The notes below the pieces were generated by a model. It saw only the letters and a program-made list of their open reading frames with translations, was not told where the DNA came from and did not search any database. From Bicyclus anynana (lineage: Eukaryota; Arthropoda; Insecta; Lepidoptera; Nymphalidae): a stretch of DNA of 64,000 nucleotides. The number at the start of each line of letters is the position of its first letter. Positions within the stretch are counted from its first letter, which is position 1. The stretch is taken from the NCBI RefSeq assembly GCF_947172395.1, contig NC_069099.1, positions 15,629,740-15,693,739 on the forward strand, in the 5' to 3' direction. The position numbers were made by a program, and so were the translations under genes. Of the stretch, positions 21,799-32,900 are shown piece after piece.

Positions 21799-21985
21799 TT
21801 ATTTAATATCCTTCCCTCATTGGTTAATTTAAAAAATCGTACACGTAATAGATTAAACCTAAAAGGATTGAAAAAGTAAAGTTTGCCTGCTTTTACACTG
21901 CAACCGTGATAGATATAAACAGTTGACTTAAATTATTTATATACCCTCATCAGTTATTTATTCGTCTAATATGTCATATGATATG

Positions 21986-22246
21986 TTATATTATGCTTAA
22001 TTTAACTGTATTAGGTTGCCTTTGATCTAGTTCATAGTTTCTTTGATTTTGTTTGACAAATGGGTCTGGCCGCAATTTAACTAGACAACCTATTGGCAAA
22101 GTGTCACTGCGGTTATTATATTTATCTATCATATAATTCTTATCATTAATAAATAACAGATGAGGGTATACATTTCTAACGCCGGCTCTTAGACAGGGAC
22201 TTCGCTGCAGTAAAACTAACGAATTAACGATAAAGTATCCGATCAA
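21986..22246 (-). repeat. 'YPHLLF' coding-like module, minus-strand copy
   Basis: The minus strand reads LLQRSPCLRAGVRNVYPHLLF...LPIGCLVKLRPD, colinear with the plus-strand module but without the extra ~11 bp near its start. It has no ATG. It follows the 215-codon ORF at 22243-22890 directly on the same strand but in another frame, so it may be the continuation of that ORF after a frameshift. Confidence 0.5.
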
Positions 22247-22890
22247 CAGTTACTATCTAAACCTATTTTGACGGTCGCATCTGAATCATAATCATAAACA
22301 TCTTTTTCATTATCACTCTGTTCACTCATTGTTTCAGTTAGAGATGCACGTCTTTTATATTCCTTAAAGGAAATTTTCTTAGCTACTTTACAATCAGTAT
22401 TCGTTACTTTTCTTTCATTGTTCATGTTTTTTGAATCTGAATTTCTGTCTGGTATTTTACCATCTTCCTCGCTTGTATGTTGTCTTTTTAGAATAGGATG
22501 ATTGTAATCTGTATTATTTAATATATTTAGTATAGCTTCGTAGGACAATATGGGCAAAATCGGCGGAGAGTATTCTTGTTCGGGCATTGCTTTTATGTTA
22601 GTGTTTTCTTTCACATACGTTCGTTGTCGTTGTGTATTAGATATTATTAGAGGGCGTGTTAGGGTCCTGAAGGGGTTTCTGGGGTACGACCGAGCATTCA
22701 TTAATCTATTGAAAACTGGATATGGATTCGAATAATTGTAATGATTATACGAATATCTCGAATATGCTTGCGGTGATCTGTGGTACGTCGCCATTGGTAT
22801 TCTAGGCAAGAGAATATTGTTGTGATAGTTTTCTTGAATCCGGCTCTTGAATTGGCTGGGCTGCGAACGACTGGATACATTACTTTGCAT
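22243..22890 (-). CDS. Unidentified ORF, 215 codons (hypothetical)
   Basis: This is the longest open frame between the Gypsy element and the P450 gene. The N-terminal third is rich in Ser, Tyr, Arg and Asn (many Y-x-R/N-P motifs, with RNPFRTLTRPL near 70-80). A more ordered central segment reads ILPILSYEAILNIL (about 110-123). The C-terminal third is charged and acidic (SEQSDNEKDVYDYDSD). There is no signal peptide, membrane segment or zinc-binding pattern. An in-frame TAA lies about 45 bp upstream of the ATG, and no convincing splice acceptor sits between. It could be an exon of a host gene or the gag-like ORF of an undescribed element, given the 'YPHLLF' module next to it. I do not recognise it. 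Confidence 0.4.
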   Translation of the reverse strand: MQSNVSSRSQPSQFKSRIQENYHNNILLPRIPMATYHRSPQAYSRYSYNHYNYSNPYPVFNRLMNARSYPRNPFRTLTRPLIISNTQRQRTYVKENTNIKAMPEQEYSPPILPILSYEAILNILNNTDYNHPILKRQHTSEEDGKIPDRNSDSKNMNNERKVTNTDCKVAKKISFKEYKRRASLTETMSEQSDNEKDVYDYDSDATVKIGLDSNC

Positions 22891-22975
22891 TGAAGTTGTT
22901 ATTCGTCCTCTTCTAAACCAAGATTACCTCGTTGTGAAACCTGAAATAAGATATACAAAATTGTATGCGTTTACT

Positions 22976-23105
22976 AGTAGACCGGTCAAGCTTCGTCTTG
23001 ACTAATTCCCTAATCCCTACCCCTATCCTATTCTACTCCCACCCTACATCTACCCTACCCCACCTACCCAAGCTAACCCTACCTCTACCTATTGTGGGCA
23101 AAGTT
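22976..23105 (+). repeat. Dispersed repeat family E, partial copy
   Basis: 'agaccggtcaagcttcgtct' followed by the ACCCTA-type pyrimidine tract, as in the copy at 16455-16765. The right half is missing. Confidence 0.65.
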
Positions 23106-23212
23106 TTATTGCAAGATATAGCACATTTTCCTTCGAGTTATGAAGTTAATTCATTTAAAATGATCTAGTTGTAGATGTTATAAAATAAAACAAAGTGTTG
23201 GCTATGAATCGA

Positions 23213-23488
23213 GATCATCATTATCAACTCGTATTCGGATCACTGCTGAGCTGAGAGGGGTTAGGTCAATAGTCCACCACGCTGGCCCAATGCGGAGTAG
23301 CAGATTTCACACACGCAGAGAATTAAGAAAATTCTCAGGTATGTAGGTTTTTTCGCGAAGTTTTTTATTTACCGTTGAGACACGTGACATTTAATGAACA
23401 CAATTGAAAAATTGGAGATGTATACCCCTGAACGGATTCGACACCCTCCGGAATCGGAGACAGAGGTCATATCCACTGGGCTATGATA
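23213..23488 (-). mobile_element. SINE-B copy, decayed
   Basis: Minus-strand SINE-B with an internal deletion in the 'gagctgagagggg' region. The head is at the right end ('tatccactgggctat'). Confidence 0.7.
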
Positions 23489-23544
23489 TATGAAGTGTAC
23501 AAAAACATTTCCCAGCAGATGTCTTTCTTTAGGTACCTATTATA

Positions 23545-23677
23545 GAGTTTTTCAGATAGCATGGGTATGGTGACAATTGCCTTATGTCGTTCATAATACG
23601 TACTATCGTCGTGAATCGCGGCAAACTTTTAAGAGTGAAACGAACTGTCACCGTACCCATGCTATCTGAAAAACACT
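23545..23677. mobile_element. MITE with ~30-bp terminal inverted repeats, copy 1
   Basis: Termini 'gtttttcagatagcatgggt' and its complement enclose a 133-bp element. The copy at 59430-59570 has the same ends and interior words (aagagtgaaacgaactgtca). There is no ORF, so it is a non-autonomous DNA transposon. Confidence 0.8.
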
Positions 23678-24235
23678 ATTTTTTTTAAAAAATAAATATA
23701 CTTAAACAATACACATCACTATCTAGCCCCAAAGTAAGCATACAGAGTAGCTTGTGTTATGGGTGCTAAGATAGTTGATATTATAATATTAATATACAAT
23801 TATATACTACATATAAATACTTATATAATATATAAATACACACAGACACTGGAAAAAACCCATGCTCATCCCACGAATATAGTATAGTAACTATAGTACA
23901 TTAATATTGGTAGATACCTATGTTATGAGTACTAAGTACAATCAAAATGTAATCTTAGTAGCTTTGCTAACTCAACTCGATTGCAGCTGCGCCGAGTTAG
24001 TATCGAAATACATCGAATCAGCGAATTCTTTTGAACGATTGTAACGTTATGGTAAATCATTAATATTTTGTGAAGAGAAAAATTATTTGAATTAAATATG
24101 AGTGAAACTTTTACGAAGTGTTTTTTTAGATGCCAAATTGGCAAGATACATTTACCATCTACATCTACCGACCACCTGTATATATATATATATAATGCAT
24201 GTATCTGCAAATAAATAAATTGATTGATTGATTGA
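23678..24235. other. Intergenic, AT-rich
   Basis: Alternating (ATAT)n-type sequence near 23800 and 24180. A minus-strand 132-codon ORF overlaps the MITE half-copy and is not credible as a gene. Confidence 0.35.
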
Positions 24236-24336
24236 TAGCATAGGTACGATGGCAGTCGTCTGTATAACGTTCGTAATAGCGTGAATCCCGGCAAACTTTC
24301 AAGAGTGAAACGAACTGTCACCCGCACCATCCTACA
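24236..24336. mobile_element. MITE half copy
   Basis: 'cggcaaactttcaagagtga' and 'aacgaactgtcacccgcacc' match the right half of the MITE at 23545-23677. The outer termini are degraded. Confidence 0.6.
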
Positions 24337-24384
24337 TGAAACGAACTGTAATCGTCAATATTTTTAACTGATTCAGTAATTTTG

Positions 24385-24795
24385 TTGGCTCCTTAATGGG
24401 ACCTCAGCGGCGTCACGGGGGACTTTTGGGGGACTGATGTAGTTATCAACAAGATCCCCAAGACTGTGATGGACTTGCCAATGCACAACTTTAAGCAATG
24501 TGTTAAAAAACATTTACTTAGTCTAGGTAATAGTGCTTGGAGGCCATTGGATCAGCTTCCACCTTCACACAGGAAGTAAAACTATAAGAAATTGTAATTG
24601 TTATCAATTGTAAATTATAATACTGTATGACTTTTTCATTTCAAAAGAGCAACTGTTGAGTTTCTTGCCGGTATCTTCTCAGCAGAACCTGCCTTCCGAA
24701 CCGGTGGTAGAATCTTTACAAATAGTCAACTGACGTGTCAAAAGTGCTTGTAAATTGAGCCTACTTGAAATAAATGAATTTTGATTTTTTTTTTT
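24385..24795 (+). mobile_element. LINE 3' end: ORF2 C-terminus, 3' UTR and A/T tail
   Basis: Codons 24439-24579 read the last 46 residues of a LINE reverse transcriptase and stop at TAA. The order is NKIPKTV, then LPMHNFKQCVKKHL, then WRPLDQLPP. The 3' UTR follows, ending in 'cttgaaataaatgaatttt' and a T-run. The family's tail recurs at about 632-715 and near 50357. It is a 5'-truncated copy of a jockey/CR1-like non-LTR element; the clade is not certain. Confidence 0.75.
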
Positions 24796-24959
24796 TTTTT
24801 TATCTTGAGAATTGCCGTAGACAAGATGGAATCTCAGTGGGAGTGTTGGGCGAGCAGAATCAGAAGAAGAGACGATAGCAATCGGACTAATCGGTTAATC
24901 GGTATCGTAACATAATCGCCACGCTTCGGTACTAGTTTACGGCTAAACTCTCTCTCCCT

Positions 24960-25180
24960 CTCCGCCCCTCAAGTATATTCAACCATGGTCCTCTACAGTC
25001 TGCGAGCCGATGGACGTCCACTGCCAGACATAGGCCTCTTGGATGGACTTCCCCGGTCTCGAGCCGCCACCGTCCAGCGCTGAGGCTTCCCGCATGATGT
25101 CCTCGGTCCACCTAGTGGGGGGTCGACCAATACTGCGCTTTCCCGTTTTGGGTCGCCATTCCAGCACCTTGGAACCCGAA
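24960..25180 (-). mobile_element. RTE-type LINE 3' fragment with short open frame
   Basis: The minus strand has a 62-codon open stretch carrying MLEWRPKTGKRSIGRPPTRW and the terminal QWTSIG, the C-terminus of the RTE ORF. The middle helix is altered by indels. Confidence 0.75.
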
Positions 25181-26331
25181 TGTCTTAAGACGTGTTAAGA
25201 CATATAGTTGCAACTTTGATTATAAAGAGTTGCAACTACAATCTAAGGCAAATATTTTAAATACTTATATAAATTAGTTAATAGTAATGTATTATTTTAA
25301 GTTTAAGTTATTATTATTGTTTATTTTAGTTAATATGCTTGTTGTGTGCTGTGTTTGTGGCGGCATCTGGTCAATAAAGCTTTTTTCTTTCTTTCTTTCT
25401 TTCAATATATGTTAAGCCAGTGAGATTGTTACCTTCAGGTCAAAGTATTGCTGTTAATTGCTAAGCGACATATATAATCATGTCGGCAGTATTTTCTGAA
25501 GGAATTGTCAAGAAAATATGTCGAAGACTTGAGTCAATGACGTAAATACCTCGATATTGAGAGTACGGAATAAAATCACTAAAAACTACACGAAAATAAT
25601 CCACAATTTTACCAATATTATTCAGTCTCACCGTATTTGTCACAGCTTGCTTCTTTGATGACACTATTTGTCACTTAGTGACAACAGAATAGGTAGGTAT
25701 ATTAAAAAGGTCGGAGGACATTTTGTAGCTTTCATAAGATTTTCATGAATTTACGGAATTTATAAACTGTAAAAATATTAGTAGCAAATGTTCATACATG
25801 TTAAAAAAAATTAAAAAATATTCAAACACCGACTTCAAAAACATAAAATAAATAGATACGGATACATAAAACATTTTTTTTAAATATCCCTAATTTTCAG
25901 ATTTTAATATATTAATTTATTATGCTAATTTAATTTAGTTTGAATCGTGCCGCGTGGCAAGAACCAGCTCATAACTAAGGGCCCCGTATGGGTTGGAAAC
26001 TTGTCGGGCATACTCCGACGTTGTTTCAAGTAAGTTTTAGCCGTGTTTTATAATAAATTAAAATTAAAAGTTTAAATTCTAAAATTTAGATTTTAACAGT
26101 TTAGTTACTTACTTAAATTTACATTATATTATACCAAATTAATATTATTTCGAGCAATATTAAAATGACAATCAATGAATGTAAAAAAAATACCAAATAA
26201 TACTTCATAATACATTCTAAAATAGGCAAAATATTACCTACCTACCGACCTACTAAGAACTGTGTCACAGTATTCTGACTGTGTTGATTCAATTTAGTTT
26301 CATTCAAACAAAATTTTAAGTCAAAATTTTT
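25181..26331. other. Intergenic with retroposon scraps
   Basis: 25285-25405 is the retroposon 3' end also present at 19965-20195, with a (CTTT)n tail. Around 25950-26040 is a GC-richer segment ('aactaagggccccgtatggg') that looks like another LINE 3' region. No gene is seen. Confidence 0.4.
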
Positions 26332-26470
26332 GACGGCCTGCATCGGCAGCGGTATGTGCGGTGGACTTGGGTTCGATCCCCTGCTGGGCCGCTTGAGGTC
26401 TTCTTAAACGAAACGAGGTCTTTTTAAGTTGGTCTAGGTCTGGCTGGTGGGAGGCAAAGACGTACCTAAA
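26332..26470 (+). mobile_element. SINE-A head and partial body
   Basis: tRNA-like head with 'cttgggttcgatcccctgct', then a local duplication ('gaggtcttcttaaacg' / 'gaggtctttttaag') and the start of the body, cut at the 'gaggcaaagacgtacc' joint. Confidence 0.7.
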
Positions 26471-26531
26471 CATTGGCAATCATGTATTTAGTCGTATTCG
26501 TCAAATACTAACTACTAGTACTAAGTTTGCC

Positions 26532-26940
26532 AGTCTCCGGGGCGCAGTGGTATGCGCGGTGGATTTACAAAACGGAGGTCCTGGTTTCGATCCCCGGCTG
26601 GGCATATTGAGATTTTCTTAATTAGTCCAGGTCTGGCTGGTGGGAGGCTTCGGCCGTGGCTAGTTACCACCCTACCGGCAAAGACGTACCGCCAAGCGAT
26701 TTTGCGTTCCGATACGATGTCGTGTAAAAACCAAAAGAATGATGAAGAGAGGATGATTTTCATCCTCATTCTAACAAGTTAGACCTCTTCCATCTTAGAG
26801 TGCATCATCACTTACCATCAGGCGGAATTGTAGTCAACATCCACATCCTAACAAGTTAAGCCTTTTCCATCTTAGATTGCATCACTTACCATCAGGCGAG
26901 GTTGTAGTCAAGAGCTAATTTGTAAAGAATAAAAAAAAAT
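26532..26940 (+). mobile_element. SINE-A, full length with tandemly doubled 3' part
   Basis: Complete head and body. The 3' section ('taacaagtta...ttccatcttaga...accatcaggcg') occurs twice in tandem (26770-26830 and 26845-26910) before the A-rich tail. Confidence 0.8.
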
Positions 26941-27504
26941 CAACAAATGTAGGGTAGGTAATCATAGTTTTACGAGTCGCTACAAGATGGGGTAGGTACA
27001 CTAAAAATATGATTAGAAAAACTGTTTTTTACAGTTGTTTAATTTTGCACAAGTATGATAGTTTCATAACCAAACGTATAAAAGACTGACCTGTATTTTT
27101 GGATCCCTGCAAATACCTCCGTAGTAATTTGGTTGACGTAGGTACTCGTAACCCGGCGACCCGCGCGGTGTGAATTGCACTGAAACTTGAAAGCAGCGCT
27201 GGGCCGCTGGCGCAGGGAGGCAAAACATACCATGCTGTAGGTACTAGCTGAGGTGGGGGGGAGAGATGCAAAAGTGCTGATTCCTTGGTATACATATAGG
27301 ACAATGTACTCTGTGGTCGTATATAACGAATCAGCGATATGTGCAATATGGCTTTGGGTCTCGGACAAGATACCTATGGACTTGTCTCGCACTTAAATTC
27401 ACCAACAAAATTGTCTGACGTTTATTGAGAGGGACAGCTCACACATCGAAAATATTTAAAACCAATAAATACAGGGTCACTGGAAACGTATAGCGATCCC
27501 TTTA
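26941..27504. other. Intergenic, no gene
   Basis: Two overlapping minus-strand ORFs of just over 100 codons (27029-27392) share the same DNA in two frames and show no domain or splice context, so I leave them out. No repeat is recognised. Confidence 0.3.
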
Positions 27505-27840
27505 AAGCAGAGTTTCTCAAACTTTTTTGTGTCGTAGACCCCTTGCCATGTTTTTCCATGTTGGGTAGACCCCCTACTTATTTGATATTGGTTTTCTGTA
27601 TCGTACAACTTACACAATTTTTTAAACATGTATAATATTTTTATTACTTAATAGTTACTTTTGAAATAATGTATATGTTTTGATAATATAAGATAGTATG
27701 ATGTAAAAAATAGGTACTATCAGTGTATGTGTTATGATCCACTATCGTGGAAACCATTTTCATTTAATGGACCCCCAAATTTTTTTTCGCTGACATAGAC
27801 CCTTTGCAGTTTGTCATTGATTCCTAGGGGTCGATATTGA
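27505..27840. mobile_element. Possible hAT-like non-autonomous element (decayed)
   Basis: Starts 'cagagtttctcaaac', typical of hAT terminal repeats, after 'ctttaaag'. It contains 'gtagaccccttgcca' and later a similar 'catagaccctttgcag'. I could not find a matching right terminus or 8-bp duplication. Confidence 0.35.
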
Positions 27841-28360
27841 CCACACAAGTGAGGGTCATTAAAATGACGACAGATTGACGAAATGTAAGTTGCCTAGACT
27901 CATGTTAACTATTTTTTAAAGGATACAGAAGTGTCCAATTGACACCTTTCCTTGAAGGATTCATTTATCATTATACTTACACTACAGACTGCATTCGCTG
28001 TATATAAAACACAGAGGGTTTTTAGCCTCGTACCCTCTTTTCACTGCAGATCGTAATTACGATAGGATACTGATGGTAACTGACGTGAAAAGGAATGAAA
28101 AACCTACTTCCCGTCGCGGAGTTGACGAAGGGACTTTGAATGGATCCAAAGACGCCTGTCGCTGGCATTTTGTTTTTACATTCGCTGCCAACAAAGTCTG
28201 TAGAATGTGCAAACTTATGTATGAAAATTTTGACTATGGTGCAACTTTTTCTTTATTTTTAACCGATTTCAAAAAGGATTTTTATATATAAACACCGATT
28301 ACTCGACGACGCCTGGACCATTTGAAAAATTATTTTTGTTTTAAAAGGTATACTCTTCTG
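27841..28360. other. Intergenic, no gene
   Basis: A 72-codon plus-strand ORF (28073-28291) ends in a phrase common to dispersed repeats ('accgatttcaaaaaggat'). No further support. Confidence 0.3.
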
Positions 28361-28675
28361 AGGAGCCGTGATAGCCCAGTGGATATGACCCCTGCCTCCA
28401 ATTCCGGAGGGTGTGGGTTCGTTTCCGGTCCGGGGCATGCACCTCCAACTTTTAAGATGTGTGCATTTTAAGAAATTAAATATCACGTGTCTCAAACGGT
28501 GAAGGAAAAACATCGTGAGGAAACCTGCATACCAAAGAATTTTCTTAATTCTCTGCGTGTATTAAGTCTGCGAATCCACATTGGGCCAGCGTGGTGGCCT
28601 CTCGGCCTAACCCATTCTGAGAGGAGACTCGTGCTCAACAGTGAGCCGACTACTAGGTTGTTAAATGATGATGAT
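28361..28675 (+). mobile_element. SINE-B, full length
   Basis: Complete plus-strand copy from 'gagccgtgatagcccagtgg' to 'gttaaatgatgatgatt', showing the GAT-rich 3' tail clearly. Confidence 0.82.
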
Positions 28676-29752
28676 TGGTACCTTACTTAAGGCAACCACA
28701 AAGAGTTTTTCTCTAACACGCTCGCTTGCAGGAAATAAAAGCTACCGAATTATTTTGTAATTTAATGATTTTCCTTAGAAGATATGCCAGTAAAAATATT
28801 TTTGTATAGTGAACAATTTATTTATTTTCAGTAGATCTAAAAAAATGTTACAGTAAAAGATCCGTATTAGAAACGATCTTCACTCATCTGTTTGTTTATG
28901 GGATGAAAAGTGTTTTAAATATAGGAGACTAACCATTTTTCGTACATTTCTGGGCCCAGATTTGATGAATGAAAAAACAGTTTTGTAAACCAATAAAAAA
29001 AATGTCCAAATTAGTGTAATTTATTAAATAACAATAGCTGCTTTGATTTCAGTTTGAATGGCAGTTGTATAACAAAATATGTGCAAGTACTTACATTATT
29101 CTCGTAAAATGCACGATTTCATCAGAAAAAACTTTTTGGTGATTTTGATTGATTATATATAAAATAAAAGATTTTTCTTTATTATTTTTCTGTTATGTGA
29201 ATCCACAATGATTGGTATTGTATGTTAAAAATATATTGTGAGCAAATTACCTAAATACTTCAGGCCAAACTATCTTTATAGTTACGAGTATTATGGTTAA
29301 TGCAGTAAACAGATAGGTGAAAGTCGTTTCTAATTATAAACTATGAGCATCCACTCAAAGACAGATTATAATTAAATAAATTTGCTTTGCTAACGCTCCA
29401 GTTTCTGTACACTTATCCAAACCAATTTTATTTCTAGTGATGCTAACATGCAGCCAAGTAACAATCGAAACAGATTTTTATTTAATTCTCTTCACTTAGT
29501 CGCATGTTAGCACTACTGAAGAGAAAAGACATATTATCGACCAATAGCAGCAGCTCAACGCAACAAAAGAGAGTGACATCCCAACGAAACGAAGGCGAAA
29601 CTAAAAGAGTGACATTTACAATTGCGCCGCTATTGGTCGACCTTTTTCTTTCTAGCGTCTTGAAATATGACGTGCCTAGTGGCAGAGGTCTATCGCACAG
29701 ATTTTTTTTTAATTTTGAATCTTAGTTACATTCCAAGGTGAGAATCAATGAA
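28676..29752. other. Intergenic region downstream of the P450 gene
   Basis: AT-rich; no gene or repeat is recognised. Any 3' UTR of the P450 gene would lie at the right end: an A-rich AATTAAA-type motif occurs on the minus strand around 29710. 29504-29725 has a 73-codon plus-strand ORF with no support. Confidence 0.35.
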
Positions 29753-29925
29753 TTATGACAACAAACTGATTCTGACCCTAGAATCCGCCGGGTGCAAGGT
29801 CATGGGGGTCCGCAGGTCGACGGGGAAGGGCCCCGTGCGGGGTTCGCTCGTCGCGGGGCTGATGCGGAGGTGTGGTAGCAGCTTTAACAGGCACGTCTTC
29901 ATTTGTATTACTGCGAACCTTTTAC
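29753..29925 (-). CDS. P450 exon 9 (C-terminus, stop)
   Basis: The acceptor AG is at 29926-29927. It begins in phase with the split Gly codon after the heme Cys (C-I-G|KRFAVIQMK) and ends ...RISLLS and TAA at 29753-29755. The plus-strand ORF over the same bases is a shadow. Confidence 0.88.
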
Positions 29926-32900
29926 CTTGACAAAAAAAGTAAAAATTAAAATCAGCCTTCTTTAGTATAGTAATAGTACCTACTGAAAACAGTGCTAGCC
30001 CAATGACATGACCTCTGCCTTCGATCCGAAAGGCGTAGGTTCGAATACGGAGTATGCACCTCCAACTATTCCGTTATGGGCATTTTAAAAAAATTTAAGA
30101 AATTTGGCTGGTGGGTGGGCTGGCTTCCGCCGTGGCTAGTTACCACCCTACCGGTAAAGACGTACCGCCAAGCGATTTAGCGTTCCGGTACGATGCCGTG
30201 AAGAAACCGAAAGGAGTGTGTCATCCTCCTCCTAACAAGTTAGCCCGCTTCCATCTTAGATTGCATCATCACTTACCATCAGGTGAGATTGTAGTCAAGG
30301 GCTAACTTGTAAAGAAAAAAAAAATCAAATATCACTTGTCTCAATCAGTGAAGGAAAAACATTATGAAAAAACTTCGTCCGCGTGAAATTCAGGTTTTCA
30401 CAAATCCCTCGGAAACCATGGATTTTTTCGAGGTAAAAAGTAGCCTATGTGTCAATCCAGAGTAAAATCTATTTCCATTCCAAATTTTAACCAAATCGCT
30501 TCAGTAGTAGCGGCGTTATAGAGTAACAAACAACCATACAAACTTTCGCGTTTATAATAATTAGTAAGATCTACATTTAGAATTCTCAATTCTCTATATA
30601 AATATGTTTGCCTTCACTGTAATTTGAAGATGCAATTCAATAACCTCGAAGTAGGTTGCTCACGAGTACAAAACATAGGTGAATGCAATATACATAAATA
30701 TACATTTAAAAATATTTATCTAACAATAAGGTATCATCAGATTTCTTAGTGCCGTATTGAGACTTCGTTAGTTTAAAGTACAGTCAGGACACGATGCAGT
30801 GACCGTTTTGAAGTTTGTAATACTTAGTGTGTTTTGTTTGCATTGACAACTGTATTCAAAGAAACAATTGCAGTACTTACCTACCGGCAAAGACGTACCG
30901 CCAAGCGATTTAGCGTTCCGGTACGATGTCGAGTAGAAACCAAAAGGAGTGTGTATTTTCATTCTACTCCTAACAAGTTAGCCCGCTTCCATCTTAGATT
31001 ACATCATCATTTACCATCAGATGAGATTGTAGTCAAGGGCTTAGCTAGTAAAAAATAACACTATTAAAAGCGTCAAAACGGTCTTCTTATAGCGTCGCAA
31101 GTCTAGTAAGATAGAGGAGTATGATTGTTGCAATTTCAGCATTATACGAGTAGTTGCTGAAACTTGGATGTGGCAATTTGAGTTTGCCGAACGGTTCTGC
31201 GGTTGTGTGTGCTTATTCAAATTCACACTGTTCCAAACAGCCTTCCACCACCTTCCTTTACTCATCATTATCAACCCACATTCGGCCCACTGCTGAGGTT
31301 TCCTCACGATGTTTTCCTTCATCGTTTGAAACACGTGATATTTAATTTCCTTAAATGCACACAACTGAAAAGTTGGAGGTGCATGCCTCGATTCAGATTC
31401 GAACCTTCGCCCTCCGAATGAAGGCAGAGGACATATCCACTGGGCTATCACGGCTCTCTTGTTACGCCTGCGACTTCAAAGACCGAATGGCGAGTTTACG
31501 CATAGTTAGTTGTAGGGTAGGGCGATGAAAAACGCGTTCTCGTAGAGCCTATAGAGACGCGTTATCGTAGGGCTTAGAGACACGCGTTCTCGTAGGGTCT
31601 AGAGACACGCGTTCTCGTAGGGCCTAGAGAGACGCGTTATCGTAGGGCTTAGAGACACGCGTTCTCGTAGGGTCTAGAGACACGCGTTCTCGTAGGGCCT
31701 AGAGAGACGCGTTATCGTAGGGCTTAGAGACACGCGTTCTCGTAGGGTCTAGAGACACGCGTTCTCGTAGGGCCTAGAGAGACGCGTTATCGTAGGGCTT
31801 AGAGACACGCGTTCTCGTAGGGTCTAGAGACACGCGTTCTCGTAGGGTCTAGAGACACGCGTTCTCGTAGGGTATAGAGAGACGCGTTCTCATATGGTCA
31901 AGAGAGACGCGTTCTCGTAGGGCCTAGAGAGACGCGTTATCGTAGGGCTTAGAGACACGCGTTCTCGTAGGGTCTAGAAACACGCGTTCTCGTAGGGTAT
32001 ATAGAGACGCGTTTTCATATGGTCAAGAGAGACGCGTTCTCGTAGGGTCTAGAGAGACGCGATCTCGTAGGGTCTAGAGAGACGCGTTCTCATATGGTCA
32101 AGAGAGACGCGGTCTCGTATGGTCAAGAGAGACGCGTTCTCGTATGGTCAAGAGAGACGCGTTCTCGTAGGGCCTAGAGAGACGCGTTCTCATATAGTCA
32201 AGAGAGACGCGTTCTTGTAGGGCTTAGAGAGACGCGTTCTCGTAGGGCCTAGAGAGACGCGTTCTCGTAGGGCCTAGAGAGACGCTTTCTTGTAGGGCCT
32301 AGAGAGACGCGTTCTCGTAGGGCCTAGAGAGGTTATCTTGAATAGTAGGAGAGTTATGGACTTACCGATACAATAGCGCGGTCCGAGGCCGAAGGGCGCG
32401 TACACGCCGGGGGGCGGAGCGCTAGAGCTCCACCGGGTGGGGACGAAGAGAGACGCGTTCTCGAAGTACTGCAATGGAAAAATCATTAAAATGGTAGAAT
32501 ATTAAATGTTAGCACAGGGAATTGCTTAATAACTTAAACGTTATTCCATTGGCCCCAAAAAAAATCATTATAATATGTGTCGGAGAGATAGATAATAATA
32601 GCGCCATCTTACATTAATTAGAGTTACTAATTTAATAGCGATATCTGTTAGAAACGTATCTGTCAGTTTTTTTTTTTTTTATTCTTTACAAGTTAGTTAG
32701 ACTGCAATCTCACCTGATGGTAAGTGATGATTTAATCTAAGATGGAAGCGGGCTAACTTGTTAGGAGGAGGATGAAAATCCACGCTCCTATCGGTTTCTA
32801 CACGACATCGTACCGGAACGCTAAATCGCTTAGCGGTACGTCTTTGTCGGTAGGGTGGTAACTAGCCACGGCTGAAGCCTCCCACCAGTTAGACCTGGAC

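Noticed and set aside
27029..27392. Two overlapping ORFs of 105 and 117 codons
   Set aside because: Different frames of the same DNA, no family resemblance, no splice context.
31527..32335. Possible CRISPR-like array
   Set aside because: Units are contiguous 25-bp tandem copies without unique spacers, in a eukaryotic intron.
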